Notes: generated from the sequence alone by a model not told the origin. Counted from the stretch's first letter, positions 9,886 through 20,670 are shown. The stretch: DNA of 38,336 bases from Gracilaria gracilis (GCA_030374805.1 JARGSG010000192.1:1-38336); one strand, 5' to 3'. Translations and numbers: made by a program.

Positions 9886-10391
9886 CTATTCTGGTGGTCG
9901 GGGGCCGTTCTGCGCACCATGTCGGCGCCCACAGTCGGGGCGAACGACCTGAAACTGCGCCGCCGGCATGGCGTCCACCACGGCGTCGTCGCAGCGCGCG
10001 GCGTCGTCGCAGCGCGCGGCGTCGTCGGCCGGGTTGAGCAGCGCGGCGATGGACACGCGCGCGGCGCGGCCGAGAACGGGGAAACACGCCTCGCACGCGG
10101 GGGTCTGAACACGAGGGAGAATTGAAGCGGTAGTGTAGACAGCGTCGTCGGCGATGACATTCTCTGGCCGCAAATCGCTTGGCGCACGACATGCCGCAGA
10201 AACGACCAGAGCCGTAAGAGCCGTCCGATGGGCGTGGAACAGTCGCGACAGACGGCGTTCTTAGCGGGTGGTCTCGACGTCATGGTGCACAACGCGCGGC
10301 GGAAGCAAACAAACAAATCGGGCAGCGCGCGTCGGGGCGGCGCGCGCGCAACTTGTGTACCAAGTCGGCGGTTGTTGTTGGCGCGCGCCAT
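9886..10391 (-). CDS. Possible zinc-finger protein gene with a frame break
   Basis: On the minus strand, one frame (from 10391) reads CRDCSTPIG and the adjacent frame continues at about 10235 as DGSYGSGRFCGMSCAKRFAA. Together they resemble a C-x2-C ... YGSGRFCS-x2-CA zinc-binding motif that I recall from proteins of plants and other eukaryotes. Further down, the third frame (10173-9886) is open and balanced in composition (PACEACFPVLGR, AALLNPADD). A TATA-like tgtatatacc lies just upstream on the minus strand near 10,395-10,405. Product, splicing and even existence are uncertain, since the region is GC-rich and open by composition in several frames. Confidence 0.3.
9982..10028. repeat. 18-bp tandem repeat in GC-rich DNA
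   Basis: Unit ggcgtcgtcgcagcgcgc at 9982-9999 and 10000-10017, followed by a partial third copy. On the minus strand it encodes an AARCDD repeat in one frame. Confidence 0.85.
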
Positions 10392-10670
10392 GTGGTATAT
10401 ACAAGGGCGCGCATGCGCTCAAAGTGCGCGCGCTGCAACGACGAGAGCCGCGTGATATCGTTAAGCGACACGTCGGGACGTGTCTACGACATGTGCCCGT
10501 GCATTACAGCGCGCCGCAGCCGCCCCATCGTTGGCTGTGCCCTGAATTATTGCGTCCACTGCGCGCCCCGCCTTACAGCTATATATAGCGGCGCGCAAGA
10601 AAGGGTGCGGTTCGGTATTGGTGCGCGTTGCGCGCACGCGTGGCCACGTGCACAGCTGCGTGTATGGCTG

Positions 10671-10675
10671 CACGC
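10671..10675. repeat. Target-site duplication, left copy (CACGC)
   Basis: cacgc directly before the left LTR; the same five bases follow the right LTR at 17491-17495. Five bp is the usual length for copia integrases. Confidence 0.85.
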
Positions 10676-10947
10676 TGTTTGACCCGACAGCACGTGTCAG
10701 ATGCATGCCCCTCCGCTAGCGACTAGCGCATCGGAGGGTCATCGGACCAACCGGTCCCGGAGGGTCTTAACTTTGGTTAGGAGGGGGTCGGACCCGACTC
10801 TATACTTAAGCTGCATAGACCTTCCCATCTTCATTAGTAGAGGCACGACTCACATAACATATCATCTCATATTTCTGCTCCTAGCACCACCTCCATTTCT
10901 GCCTTCTTAGGCCCCCTTTTCTTCACCCTCATCCTTTTGGAGCGACA
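10676..10947 (+). repeat. Left LTR of copia element
   Basis: 272 bp, from tgtttgacccgacag to ggagcgaca. Contains a short self-complementary segment near the start (ccgctagcgactagcgc) and a TATA-like ctatacttaagc. It is 7 nt longer than the right LTR, the differences being homopolymer-length changes plus one 2-nt difference near the 3' end. Confidence 0.95.
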
Positions 10948-11087
10948 TTCATGAATTAAGCTCGAAAGAAGAGTTTATTGATCTATTATTGTATAGACTG
11001 TATGTCTAACTGGGGATTGTTCCATCGACTCAGCCAGATAGACGACGAAAATCAACCCCCGTAGTCATTCAAATCGAACAGTCGAGA

Positions 11088-13215
11088 ATGGACGCGAACA
11101 CCGGTAACCAAGCATCGTCCCTCAGACGGCAGAGATTTCTTTCTACCGAAGATGATCCTTAAAAACCGGAAACATCTAAGTATTATGCGACCATAATACA
11201 AAAAGATGCTCTGTGATAATCCAGCACCTGATGTTTTTATACAACGTCTAAAAGCAGGTCTTTCACCATTACTACTTTCGCATCCTCACATAGCAAAAGA
11301 GTACAACCTAACACGCGCACTCATCCTCAAACTTGAAGATAACGGGATAGAAGTCGAAAAATGTAGCAACAATCCTCTACGTATCGCAAAGCTTCTCTGG
11401 AATGAAGTACCGTATACCGAAAACCTTCGCATTATGGAAGATATTATTAGGAACAAGACCGATCACCCGCATGCTAATCGACCAATGACTAGTGACGACA
11501 CCCAGGATAATCTCCATGAATACAACGCACCACCGAAGCATCACACAGTGACCCCAGTAACCAAGAAAAATCTTCACACTTCCTAACGTCTTTCCGAGGA
11601 ACAACCCCCGCAGGCCAACATTATTGCTTCACACAAATCGTCAGCAACCGTCACTCGTGCCACAATGCGACTCAGCTTCCCCCAATTACACGGAGTTCCG
11701 GAACCACTAACCAGCCCGGTGGGACTTGGCGCACCAACCTGCAGCACATATGCAGTCAATGGGACAGCCTGATAAAACAATCCTGGCTGCAATCAGCGCT
11801 CTATCCAACCGCCTAGAACACATCACAATCCAGCAAGGCGCTGAAATGAGGGCATTCACTCAACAATCATGATGCTAGAATGCGTACAATGGAACAGCAT
11901 TTCCAAGCCCAGATCGCCGATCTCAGACAAACTTCGGGGCAACAGCCCGCGCCGAATACCAATGCCCACCCTCAGAATAACCATAATGCCAATGAGACAG
12001 CACAACTCAGGACGATTTCAGCATCTCCCGACTGCAACGTCTAACTATGGACGCCAGCAGCCCAATGTATGGGAAAATCCATCAAACAGCTCAACAACAG
12101 AGAACAAAGGAACAGCAGTTTGCTATTAATCAAAACCAAAACCCTCAACACTATGGCCAATGTAGGACAACACACAGACAGCTTCAACTCAGCACAGACA
12201 GGCACGTTCAACCACCAATTCAATTCTGCACGAAGGACAAACAGTCCCTGGCCGCACCAACACCACGAGCGATCAGCCGCAAGATCCAACGAACAGAGCA
12301 TTTGAGCGCAATGGCAATACCCAATCAGCATTCAATAACATCACACATAGTCCTTCGCGACTCCGCAAACCGGCGCCAAAGTAGCCTTTCCCCCGACGAA
12401 GCACTTGTCAAGCGCATTCAGAAAGCGTCCCAGTCCTTGATGACCGTATTCAAAACAAAAATGTTTACCGGCAGCCCTGACCAATCCTGGGTCAAATTCA
12501 TTCGCGACTATGAATACGTCGTGTTCACTCAGCAATTGGGAACTGAAAACGACGCACTCATTCTCATTCCAAGTGCCTTAGATGATGACGCGAAGGACTT
12601 CTTCCGCGATGAAGTGCAGGCAAAAGCAACAAGCTACGCTCACGCAAAACAACTCATGGAAGAGAAATTCCACGACCAAAATTCAACAGACCCGCGTTCT
12701 TGACGAACTAAGCGCAGTTAGAATGTCAGACTTCCTCGACGGTAATCGCCATATGGACGAAGCATTCCGCTTAATGCTCCAAGCAATTAATTCCAAGATC
12801 AGACACATTCCTCAGCGCCCTTCAAACCGATATATACAAGCGGCAAACGCTTCCTCACCGCCGTGAGCGACCAAGAATGGGCAAGACCAGGACACCGAAG
12901 GCCCAATCCAAAACGTGGAACACGTACAGCTTACTGTATCGAGCTCTCACAAACAGGATTCAGAAGCATTGTATCTGGTTAAAGAAGCAGGGAAATACTT
13001 CCGAGTTGACTGGAAACGTAGAGACAACCCCCGATATACTCTATAACAACCCACGTTATGGAAAACCAGTACATTCCCGTTTCAATAGGCCATACAGGAA
13101 CAAGCGTCGTTTCACACGAAACACGCACCGAAACAAAGGATGTTTCATATGCGGCAATCCCAGCCACTGGAAGAGAAAACTGTCCTCACAAAAATCGCGG
13201 AAAGAGATCGTTTGA
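11088..13215 (+). pseudogene. Gag region of copia element, several frames
   Basis: Nucleocapsid/capsid polyprotein region. ATG at 11088 begins a frame that stops at a TAA near 11160; the continuation is in the frame of 11206-11586. Then 12047-12703 holds the capsid-like helical region (KMFTGSPDQSWVKFIRDYEY, DDDAKDFF), typical of the copia Gag domain. A CCHC zinc knuckle begins at 13141 (CFICGNPSHW), but its last Cys is only in frame if one base of the following ggaagag stretch is ignored. At least three frame changes interrupt the gene. It acts in packaging element RNA into particles. Frame breaks may be decay or sequence error. Confidence 0.75.
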
Positions 13216-13795
13216 TACCCTGTTTGCAAAAACAAACACAAGCGGCGACAATGAAACCAACTTCCAAAATCTACGAACTTTGGTACGATCCATGGGCTGT
13301 AATCTTACGACTCAGACTCAGACGATTCATCAGCAGAAGACAACATGATCTTCAATGTTAAAGCCATCGATGATACCGACAACGACTTAGATCGTATCGA
13401 GAAACTACTCGAAAGCCACAACCGATGGCTCTCAACCGCCGTCCACCACAAATGCGCATTCCCATGAAACTAACTACATCAATTTTATTAATGAAAGTAC
13501 CAATTCATACGCAATGAATCCCGATAATTCGGATTTTTAGAAGGAGATCGGAATTGCCGACCTATCTCCCAAAATAGGCAACCACCGGATGACCTGAACG
13601 ATGCCGTATCATCGCTATTATTCACGACACCTATACAAACCAGCAACGTTACATCCATTGATTACCCTCAACAAACAGGGCAACATCACAAAGAGGTCAA
13701 TTCAACTACGCCAGCAAAACCTGAAAGCAACTCCGTCTACACTGCCGAAACCAAACGAGACGTAGGGACCACAGCAGTATCACCCAAACCTATAC

Positions 13796-14208
13796 TTGAT
13801 ACGTCAGACATTAAGGAACCGAACCTCCCACGCATACTCGGAAACTTTGAGTTGTACTTCGCTCAACCACGTCCACAAGGACAACGTTTCCTCGGTGCAT
13901 GCATCGACTCGGGAGCAGCCAAATCCGTCATTGGCCTCCAAGAAGCCACGAACTATGTTGAAGATCAGAATGAAACACTACACCTCAGTCATAATTCAGA
14001 ATCGTTTCGTTTCGGCAACAGCATCCAGTCCTCCCTTGGGCTCATTACTATCAACATGCCAACGCCAACAGGCAAATCCATAATCGTTTCAATTGACGTC
14101 GTAGATGCGCCAATTCCATTTCTCTTCGGCTTCGACCTAAGCAAAAAACACTCCATAATCGTCGACATGGCTGACAATTTGCTATCAAGCAAAAAGAAGA
14201 CTGGGTGA
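13796..14208 (+). pseudogene. Aspartic protease region of copia element
   Basis: The frame contains the retropepsin active-site motif with DSGA (ACIDSGAAKSVIG) at about 13899-13940, a hydrophobic flap-like stretch, and FLFGFDLSKKHSIIVDMAD. It is separated from gag upstream by about 500 nt with no long frame and overlaps the integrase frame by 4 nt. In copia elements it processes the Gag-Pol polyprotein. Confidence 0.75.
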
Positions 14209-14918
14209 TCCGTCTGACAGAGCACAATGGCCACCTATTCTACAGATGGCAACCAGGAAAGGCGCACTCAATCTTGGCCGTATCTTACAGCCCATTTACT
14301 CTGTCTGAACTACGTAAGATGCACCTAAGTTTCTACCACCCGTCAGCCCAGAAGCTTTTCAATGTGTTACAGCGATCAAGAACCCCAAGACTCTCGAAAG
14401 ATACCCGCAAATTATTGGACGAGATATCGCAAGCATGTGCCACATGCCAAACTTTTCGGCATAGACCACTTCGCTTCAAAGCGTGCCTACCCCCAGATGA
14501 GATTGTTTTCAACAATGAAGTATCACTAGACCTGATGTATCTCCAAGACCAAGGAAAGAAACATCCGGTTCTCCACGTTGTAGACATGGATACAGGTTTC
14601 TCGAACGCCGTGTTCCTACAGAGCGAATCCTCTGAGGCCATCTGGCAGGCCTTCATCGCATGTTGGATAACGGTATATATTGGCGCACCCAACAGACAAC
14701 GTTTGGATAGAGGATCAGCATTCGTATCAAAGGCATGGCAATCCAATGCACATGAATTAGGCATTGACCTAATATACAGCGGTACCCAGTCACACAACAG
14801 CTTAGGAATTGGCGAACGTTATCACGCCCCCACTAAGAAATGTGTATCACAAGATCACGGTCGATCATCCCACTCTCAACAGGACAATCAGACTTCGTTT
14901 GGCTATCAAAGCCATTAA
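14205..14918 (+). pseudogene. Integrase region of copia element
   Basis: The zinc-binding HHCC motif is visible (HLSFYHPS ... CATCQTF). The catalytic core follows with the first Asp in EVSLDLMYL, the second in QRLDRGSAF, and the Glu in GIGERYH. After that Glu, the frame leaves the family sequence; the homologous continuation (LRNVYHKITVDHPTLN) is in the frame that starts at 14809, so there is a frame change near 14,825-14,835. Integrase inserts the element cDNA and makes the 5-bp target duplication seen here. Confidence 0.85.
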
Positions 14919-16284
14919 CGATACCATGGGACCCGACGGACTCGTTCCATCACTATTAGTATTTGGTACACTTCCCCGATTCCCCGGAATCAAATCATCG
15001 TTACCTACTAACCGGGAACGATTCAAAGCACTAGAAACGGCCCGTCAGGAGTACGCGACCATTGTCGCGCAAATGCGCGTTCAGCAAGCCCTCCGCGCCC
15101 GAACTCCCGAAGCCGCAACCTACATATATGAACCAGGGGACTTCGTTCGTGTCTACAGAGAAGACACCAAACGCTTTCACGGCCCCTTTAAAGTCCTAAA
15201 AGTGAACGATAAGCAACTGTTCATCAATTGGAACGGCAAGGCCGCTCAGTATAACATTGCACAATGCATACCGAACGCAGCATTCTCAGACAATCATCTA
15301 ATTCATCAGTTCATGAGCCAATTCCGACAGTTTACAACACCCGATGCTCATTCAAACGCATCGCCTGCACGTATTTACGTTACCGATATACTTCCTATCG
15401 GCGATCTCCGTGAGCGTTGGCCCGTCTGGAATATCGCCAGAAAGAAGGAAATTGATGGACTAAAGGATAGAAAACTATGGAAAGTAATCAAACGGCAAGA
15501 CGTCGACATGGAATGCCAGAAACTAGGCACACCACCCAATATACTTGGCACACGCTGGGTACTCTCCATCAAAGACGCCGAAACAGACAAACCGATATAC
15601 AAAGCAAGACTGGTCGCCCAGGGCCACATGGACAAAGAGAAATCGGTAATCGTCCATGACAGCAGACCAGTAGCCATTCAATCAATCAGACTACTTCTCT
15701 CGCTCGCGCTGGCATTCGACTTCCAAGTTCGCTCAGTCGATATAAAACAGGCCTACATTCAAAGCCCAATCGAACTGGCAAGGAACGTTTACCTCCGCCC
15801 TCCTGCTGAACTCAACTTATCACATCACGAACTCCTGAAGCTAATCCGTCCAATTTACGGAATGTCCAAAGCCGGTGACTTCTGGGGATTCACTTTCCTC
15901 AGCCATGTGCAGAACGACCTGCAAATGACGCCCACAACAGGAGATCAGGCGCTTTTTTGGCGTTTTGACGCAGTCGGAAAGCTACTCGGCCTAATTTCCG
16001 TGTACGTCGACGATTGCCTCCAAGCCGGAAACGACGAGTTCTTCGGAATTGCCGACAAAACCAACCAGCGCTTCGATACGAAACCGCCAGTTGTCGACAA
16101 TTTTCATTTCGCGGGAATACATATACGCAAGCTCCCGTCGTCATTTATCATGCACCAAGTCCCACAGATTCGCAACCTGCGTATTATACCTATCGAAGCA
16201 ACTTTCAAGCTCTTCAAGTCTACATTAATGAAGTGCAATTGGACTGTCCATTCCCGTCGAGACGTAATGTGCTCTACCGCATAA
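14809..16284 (+). pseudogene. Integrase C-terminus and reverse transcriptase of copia element
   Basis: Begins with the end of integrase, then a linker, then the copia RT: RWVLSIKD, YKARLVAQGHMDKE, FQVRSVDIKQAYIQS (catalytic Asp), YLRPP, LIRPIYGMSKAGDFW and the active-site YVDD in GLISVYVDDCLQ. It ends at TAA 16282-16284; the following frame is the same phase and picks up at LAQITEE, the family continuation, so this TAA is a nonsense codon inside Pol rather than a natural end. The stop sits where relatives usually carry an aromatic residue. Confidence 0.9.
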
Positions 16285-16899
16285 TTGGCACAGATAACTG
16301 AGGAGTTATTCAAACCGGCTCATATCCTCCAGCTGAACAAAACTATCAAGTACCTTCAGAACACACCGCAGCCTTTCCTACGCCACAACCGCCTGGATCG
16401 TGATTCCCTCTATGTTCGCTGCTATGGCGATGGCGCTTTTGCGAATAATCATGACCAAACTTCGCAGCTGGGCTACATCATCTGTCTTGCTGACAAGAAC
16501 GACAACTGCAATGTCATCACGTACCGTAGCTACAAGAGCCGCCGTGTAGTCCGTTCCGTCTTAGGAGCTGAAATATACGCCTTCGCAGATGCGTTTGATC
16601 ACGGGTTCATGATCAAGCACGACTTGGAAACGCTCCTCAACCGCAGTGTCAAGCTCTGCATCCTAACGGACTCGAAGAGCATCTTCGACATCATCACGAA
16701 GGGCACGACCACGAAGGAACGCCGTCTAATGATCGACGTACGTGCCGCGCGGGAAGCTTACAAACGAGAAGACATATCTGATATTGGATACATACGATCG
16801 CAATTTAACCCCGCGGACGGCCTCACGAAACCTCGCCCTTGCCGCGCTCTAAACCAGCTCATGATGTCCGGAAAGGCTAAGCACCCCGTCGAACAGTGA
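16285..16899 (+). pseudogene. RNase H region of copia element
   Basis: In phase with RT after the premature stop. RNase H motifs: RCYGDGAFANN (first Asp), LGAEIYAFADAF (Glu), CILTDSKSIFD (Asp), and the terminal NPADGLTKP that is typical of copia Pol ends. It degrades the RNA strand during cDNA synthesis. A further frame at 16931-17194 of 87 codons has no known domain and may be 3' untranslated element DNA. Confidence 0.85.
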
Positions 16900-17225
16900 A
16901 TTATTCGCAATATGGAGACCGTCTTCGTGAATGATCTACTGCACCATGACACGAGTAGCCGTATTGAACGCCAGGCCCAAGAACATATGGACTTCGCCAC
17001 TACCCGCCGTTCATGATCTTGAGAATATTGGATACTGTCACACCGACAATGGCAAGGACGAGTACGCAGGCGACGTCACCAACGAGACCCGAGCTACCGG
17101 CGCGCAGAACTGCACTTGTTTCTTCCACGACGCAACTGCTCATGCGGAAGACGTGAAATGTGACGACACTTCCACTCACCACGTTATTGAGTAGCGGGCA
17201 ACTTGGTTTATTGGAAAAGAGTGAG

Positions 17226-17490
17226 TGTTGACCCGACAGCACGTGTCAGATGCATGCCCTCCGCTAGCGACTAGCGCATCGGAGGGTCATCGGACCAACC
17301 GGTCCGGAGGGTCTTAACTTTGGTTAGGAGGGGTCGGACCCGACTCTATACTTAAGCTGCATAGACCTTCCCATCTTCATTAGTAGAGGCACGACTCACA
17401 TAACATATCATCTCATATTTCTGCTCCTAGCACCACCTCCATTTCTGCCTTCTTAGGCCCCTTTTCTTCACCTCTCCTTTTGGAGCGACA
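17226..17490 (+). repeat. Right LTR of copia element
   Basis: 265 bp, tgttgacccgacag to ggagcgaca. Compared with the left LTR it is one base shorter in a T run, two C runs, one G run and another C run, and two bases shorter in caccctcatcc/cacctctcc. I found no substitutions. Confidence 0.95.
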
Positions 17491-17495
17491 CACGC
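17491..17495. repeat. Target-site duplication, right copy (CACGC)
   Basis: Matches 10671-10675 exactly. GC-rich host DNA resumes at once. Confidence 0.85.
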
Positions 17496-17618
17496 GCCGC
17501 CGGTGCGTGTGTGCGCCGTCATGCCACGTGCGTGCGCGCGCGCTCTCGAGAGTGCGCTCTGGCAGCAAAAGGTGTTGCTGCGCAGACGCTGCTTTTCTCG
17601 CAACGCCCTCGCCGTCAG

Positions 17619-17680
17619 CTCTCAGCAGCAGCTGCTCCTCTCAGCAGCAGCTGCTCCTCTCAGCAGCAGCTGCGCCGCTG
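17619..17680. repeat. Tandem repeat of CTCTCAGCAGCAGCTGCT
   Basis: Three near-identical ~19-bp units, each containing the palindrome cagcagctgctg. It lies in the right part of the GC-rich island, about 310 bp before the Ku80 start. Confidence 0.85.
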
Positions 17681-17990
17681 CTGCGGCGCGCAGCCATCCC
17701 GCCCGAGTTGGGCGTCATCGTGATCAACCAGCGCCGGCCGTCAGAGTCCCCCGCTCGCGCCCGTCCACCCACGCATAAAGTTATACAGCATCGCATCCGG
17801 CTCTGTGCGAAAATAAAATTACTCATTTTGCGCCTCGTAGATGAACTTCATCCGATGCGGCGCATGGCATGCACGTCATGCCGCGTGGCTTTATCAGTTT
17901 TGAGATCTTCAGATTGCTTCTGCAAGAAGCTGGGCTGCTGTTTTCCTCTTCGCGACTGTCGAATGGCACTGCCGTCGTCACGCTGCCGTC

Positions 17991-20375
17991 ATGAACACGC
18001 CCTTCAGCGTTTCGGCTCACTACGAGCCGCAGGTCTCCAGTCCGCGTGTCGCCGAAGCGCTCGTCGTCGTGTTGGATACGCATGCTCCTTCCGATGACGT
18101 GTTCCAGCAGCTCAAGCAAGCCGCCTCACGCCTTGCAACCACGCGTCTCATCTACAATGTTGGTAAGGATGACCTTATATCCGTCGTGCGTTCGGGCACT
18201 GACGTCACCAAAAATGACCTCAACAAGCAGAAAAACGGTGGTTACGACGGCATCCACGTTGTCATCCCGCCCGCAACCCGCAGCATTCTGGCTGTCAAGG
18301 CGCTTGCTCATTCTAAACGCGGTGTCAAAACGAGTAATCTCTTGAACATCCTTGATGTCTGTGGCTTCTATCTCTCCCTCACGGCCGCAAAACGTGCGAG
18401 GAACAATCATATCATACTGCTTACCGCTGGTGGTTGTGTGTATCGTCGCCTTGAACAGGAGGATATAAACGATTTTAAGCAGCAATGCATCCTGTTCAGA
18501 GATGATCAAATCAAGGTCGACATCATTTACCATTGTTCTGCCCAATGTGCGGAACAGATCAGCGAACTAGAGAGTCACTTTTCGACCATCGGAGATGATA
18601 TTCCTGTTCAGCAGATAATCGACCATTGTCAGAGCAATGAACTGGCACTTCTGTTCTTGATTACCAAGCTAACCAAAGGCAACCTCTTGACGTACGACGA
18701 GGCACTGCCGCTCATCGATAAACCCACTCCAAAGGCTAAGAAAGCCTCTGCCAAATTCCGCGGAGTCCTTAACATAGCGGACGTTGTCAAGATTCCAGTC
18801 AAGCGCTATTCGCACGTTTACGCAGCCAAACACCCAACCGGTAGAAAACTTTCTTGGAACGCTTCAAAGACCGAAAATGAACCAGTTCCGGTGCTCACGG
18901 AGACGCAACGTGTTGCGTCGGCCAATGATGACGCGCCGCTGCAGAGCGAAGATATAATACATACCTATCCTTATGGACCTGAGCTGGTTCCACAGAGCAA
19001 TGAAATCGACAAGTATGCATGGCATATGCAGCTTGAGAGGGGTCTTGATGTGATTGGATTTGTTCCGCAACACTCGGTTCCGTCCAAGTTGTTTCTTTCT
19101 GCGGTAGATGTCATCCTTCCGATGGCCGGCAGTGAACCAGCGGAACGTCTCATGCAAAGCCTTGTCTTTGCTTTGGCCGCGGAGAAGATGGGCATACTTG
19201 CAAGGTCGGTGGCAACTGAAAGAGGAGCTCCGACTCTGGCTTATCTCTGGCCAAGAATCGAAGTTGACCAAGAAACTGGTTTGCTGGAGAGATGCTTTCT
19301 GTTTATAGTGAACATCCCCATGAAAGAAGATATCCGACACTTTCCGTTCGCGAGTCTTGATGATGTGTACAAGAGGGACATTAAGAAAGATGCCGTAGAC
19401 ACTATGGATAGGTTCATTTCTAGTGCGTTAGTTGACGTGGATGAGGATGCAATGGGTGACTCTGACGATGAAGATGATCCGATATGGCCTCCGGAGCTTT
19501 GCAACCCGAATTTGGATTGGTTTCATACATGCATTATCCATAGAGCCTTGGCTGGAGTAGAGGGAACCGACTTCCCACCTCTTGCCCAGTGGCATCGCGA
19601 AATTATGGATCCGATGCACTTTCTCAAGCATTCAAACAAGGAAGAATTCGAAAAGGCCCTTGGAGATTTGAGCAAGGTTCTGCCGCTTATTCCAGCTCCA
19701 CCCAAAAAGAAAAAGTTCAAGCCAGTCCATCAGGCGATTGCTGGAGATGACGCTGCGCTTCGCGAATATCTTCCGAAAGATGAAACCGAGCAACAACAAG
19801 GAGCAGACGAGGAAGATGCAGAGCAGGAGGGTGCCGATGTTGGCTTCAATCGTGAAAGTATGCATGATATGGATGAGGTTGCATCCCAAATAACGGATCT
19901 TGGTGTGGAAGATGTTAGCGAACAGCGTCCAGAATCGGACTTCGCGATTCTAGTCAAAAGGGGACAGTTCCGGTTTGCATCATTGTCACTGATTGTAATC
20001 ATCCGTCGCTTCATACGTGAGGAAAAGGATTTTGACAAAGCAATTCGGTGCATTAAAGTCCTGAAAGAAGCTGGCATTGCCAACAAGCAACCCCAGGTTT
20101 TCAACAATTTCATATCTGATCTCGTGAATCGATGCAGTGAAGATAACTCGAATGGAAAAAAGACAAAGGCTTTCTTTAATCAGCTTGGAATACGTGGTCA
20201 AGCTAAGACCGTTGACGTTATCCCATTCATGGAAAACCCCAAGGAAAGCAGTCCTAGTCCAGCACAATTGGGGCTTAAGAGGCATCTGGAACAATTGTCA
20301 TTCAAGGTCAAAGAACTCACGTCACAAGGGAAGCAAGAACCGTCTTTAAGCGCCATTGGCAGCGCTGAGTGGTAA
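17991..20375 (+). CDS. XRCC5: Ku80 subunit of the Ku DNA-end-binding complex
   Basis: 794-residue intact frame. Ku80 pairs with Ku70 to form the ring that binds double-strand breaks in the nucleus and starts non-homologous end joining; it also guards telomeres. The N-terminal von Willebrand A-like domain (about 20-240) starts AEALVVVLDTHAPS and includes NLLNILDVCGF and IILLTAGG. The beta-barrel ring follows (about 300-480): YPYGPELVPQS, GLDVIGFVPQHSVPSKLFL, LPMAGSEPAERLMQSLVFAL, LAYLWPRIE, FLFIVNIPMKEDIRHFPFASL. An acidic linker (DVDEDAMGDSDDEDD) and a C-terminal helical domain (about 655-760, FNNFISDLVNRCSE) match the Ku80 C-terminal domain that binds the DNA-PK catalytic subunit. The extreme C-terminus lacks the vertebrate acidic DNA-PKcs tail. 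Ku80 rather than Ku70 is supported by that domain and the absence of a SAP domain. No intron is needed. Confidence 0.92.
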   Translation: MNTPFSVSAHYEPQVSSPRVAEALVVVLDTHAPSDDVFQQLKQAASRLATTRLIYNVGKDDLISVVRSGTDVTKNDLNKQKNGGYDGIHVVIPPATRSILAVKALAHSKRGVKTSNLLNILDVCGFYLSLTAAKRARNNHIILLTAGGCVYRRLEQEDINDFKQQCILFRDDQIKVDIIYHCSAQCAEQISELESHFSTIGDDIPVQQIIDHCQSNELALLFLITKLTKGNLLTYDEALPLIDKPTPKAKKASAKFRGVLNIADVVKIPVKRYSHVYAAKHPTGRKLSWNASKTENEPVPVLTETQRVASANDDAPLQSEDIIHTYPYGPELVPQSNEIDKYAWHMQLERGLDVIGFVPQHSVPSKLFLSAVDVILPMAGSEPAERLMQSLVFALAAEKMGILARSVATERGAPTLAYLWPRIEVDQETGLLERCFLFIVNIPMKEDIRHFPFASLDDVYKRDIKKDAVDTMDRFISSALVDVDEDAMGDSDDEDDPIWPPELCNPNLDWFHTCIIHRALAGVEGTDFPPLAQWHREIMDPMHFLKHSNKEEFEKALGDLSKVLPLIPAPPKKKKFKPVHQAIAGDDAALREYLPKDETEQQQGADEEDAEQEGADVGFNRESMHDMDEVASQITDLGVEDVSEQRPESDFAILVKRGQFRFASLSLIVIIRRFIREEKDFDKAIRCIKVLKEAGIANKQPQVFNNFISDLVNRCSEDNSNGKKTKAFFNQLGIRGQAKTVDVIPFMENPKESSPSPAQLGLKRHLEQLSFKVKELTSQGKQEPSLSAIGSAEW

Positions 20376-20649
20376 TGACGCAGCTTCAAGCGTGCAAGTT
20401 ATGCTTTCAAGTGCCGGATCAGGCCTCTGATATGGTCAAAAATTTGGGCTTCACTGAGCAGAAGAGGACGGCAAAGCCTGATACCGCAACCTTTATGAAT
20501 TTGCTTTTGCCCACAGAACTGTGGCATTCTAAGATAAAAGTAAAGAGTATCTGATGTATCAAGATGTGAAGTATATAGTTCTCTTCGTGCTTTCGTCAAG
20601 TTAGACGAAGCACCCGAAGGCCCGGTATCCTTGGTACAACGGTATCTAT

Positions 20650-20670
20650 GTACTACATAGTATGTAGTAC
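20650..20670. repeat. Palindrome gtactacata-g-tatgtagtac
   Basis: Perfect 10-bp arms around one base. Could form a hairpin in RNA or DNA. Shares the GTACTAC/GTAGTAC word with the palindrome at 20723. Confidence 0.85.

Larger units (their letters stand above)
9157..10675. other. GC-rich low-complexity tract, left part of a split island
   Basis: A strong rise in GC and CpG-like gcgcgc words begins just after the MBL gene and runs to the retrotransposon. The same composition resumes after the element at 17,496 and continues to about 17,800, so this was one continuous tract before insertion. It contains pyrimidine repeats, an 18-bp tandem repeat and a possible zinc-finger gene on the minus strand. 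Plus-strand open frames here look compositional. Confidence 0.6.
10676..17490 (+). mobile_element. Ty1/copia LTR retrotransposon, full length
   Basis: 6.8-kb element bounded by LTRs starting TGTT and ending GACA (TG..CA), with a CACGC target-site duplication. Internal order is gag, aspartic protease, integrase, reverse transcriptase, RNase H, which defines the copia superfamily (integrase before RT). A purine-rich tract (ggaaaagagtgag) lies just before the right LTR. I could not match the sequence after the left LTR to a tRNA primer site. The internal frames are broken at several points (gag, integrase/RT junction, an in-frame TAA between RT and RNase H), so this copy as sequenced is not autonomous. 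The LTRs show, by my reading, no base substitutions relative to each other, implying a recent insertion. Confidence 0.95.

Noticed and set aside
9585..10391. 268-codon minus-strand frame with long Gly/Glu/Arg runs
   Set aside because: Its C-terminal third is the translated pyrimidine tract; only the short zinc-finger-like part was kept as a possibility.
14205..16899. Programmed frameshifting as the reason for the copia frame changes
   Set aside because: Breaks occur at several unrelated places, including inside the zinc knuckle, and one is a plain stop codon; this is not the single gag/pol shift expected.
16931..17194. 87-codon frame after RNase H, tested as an extra element gene
   Set aside because: No known fold or motif; probably untranslated 3' part of the element.
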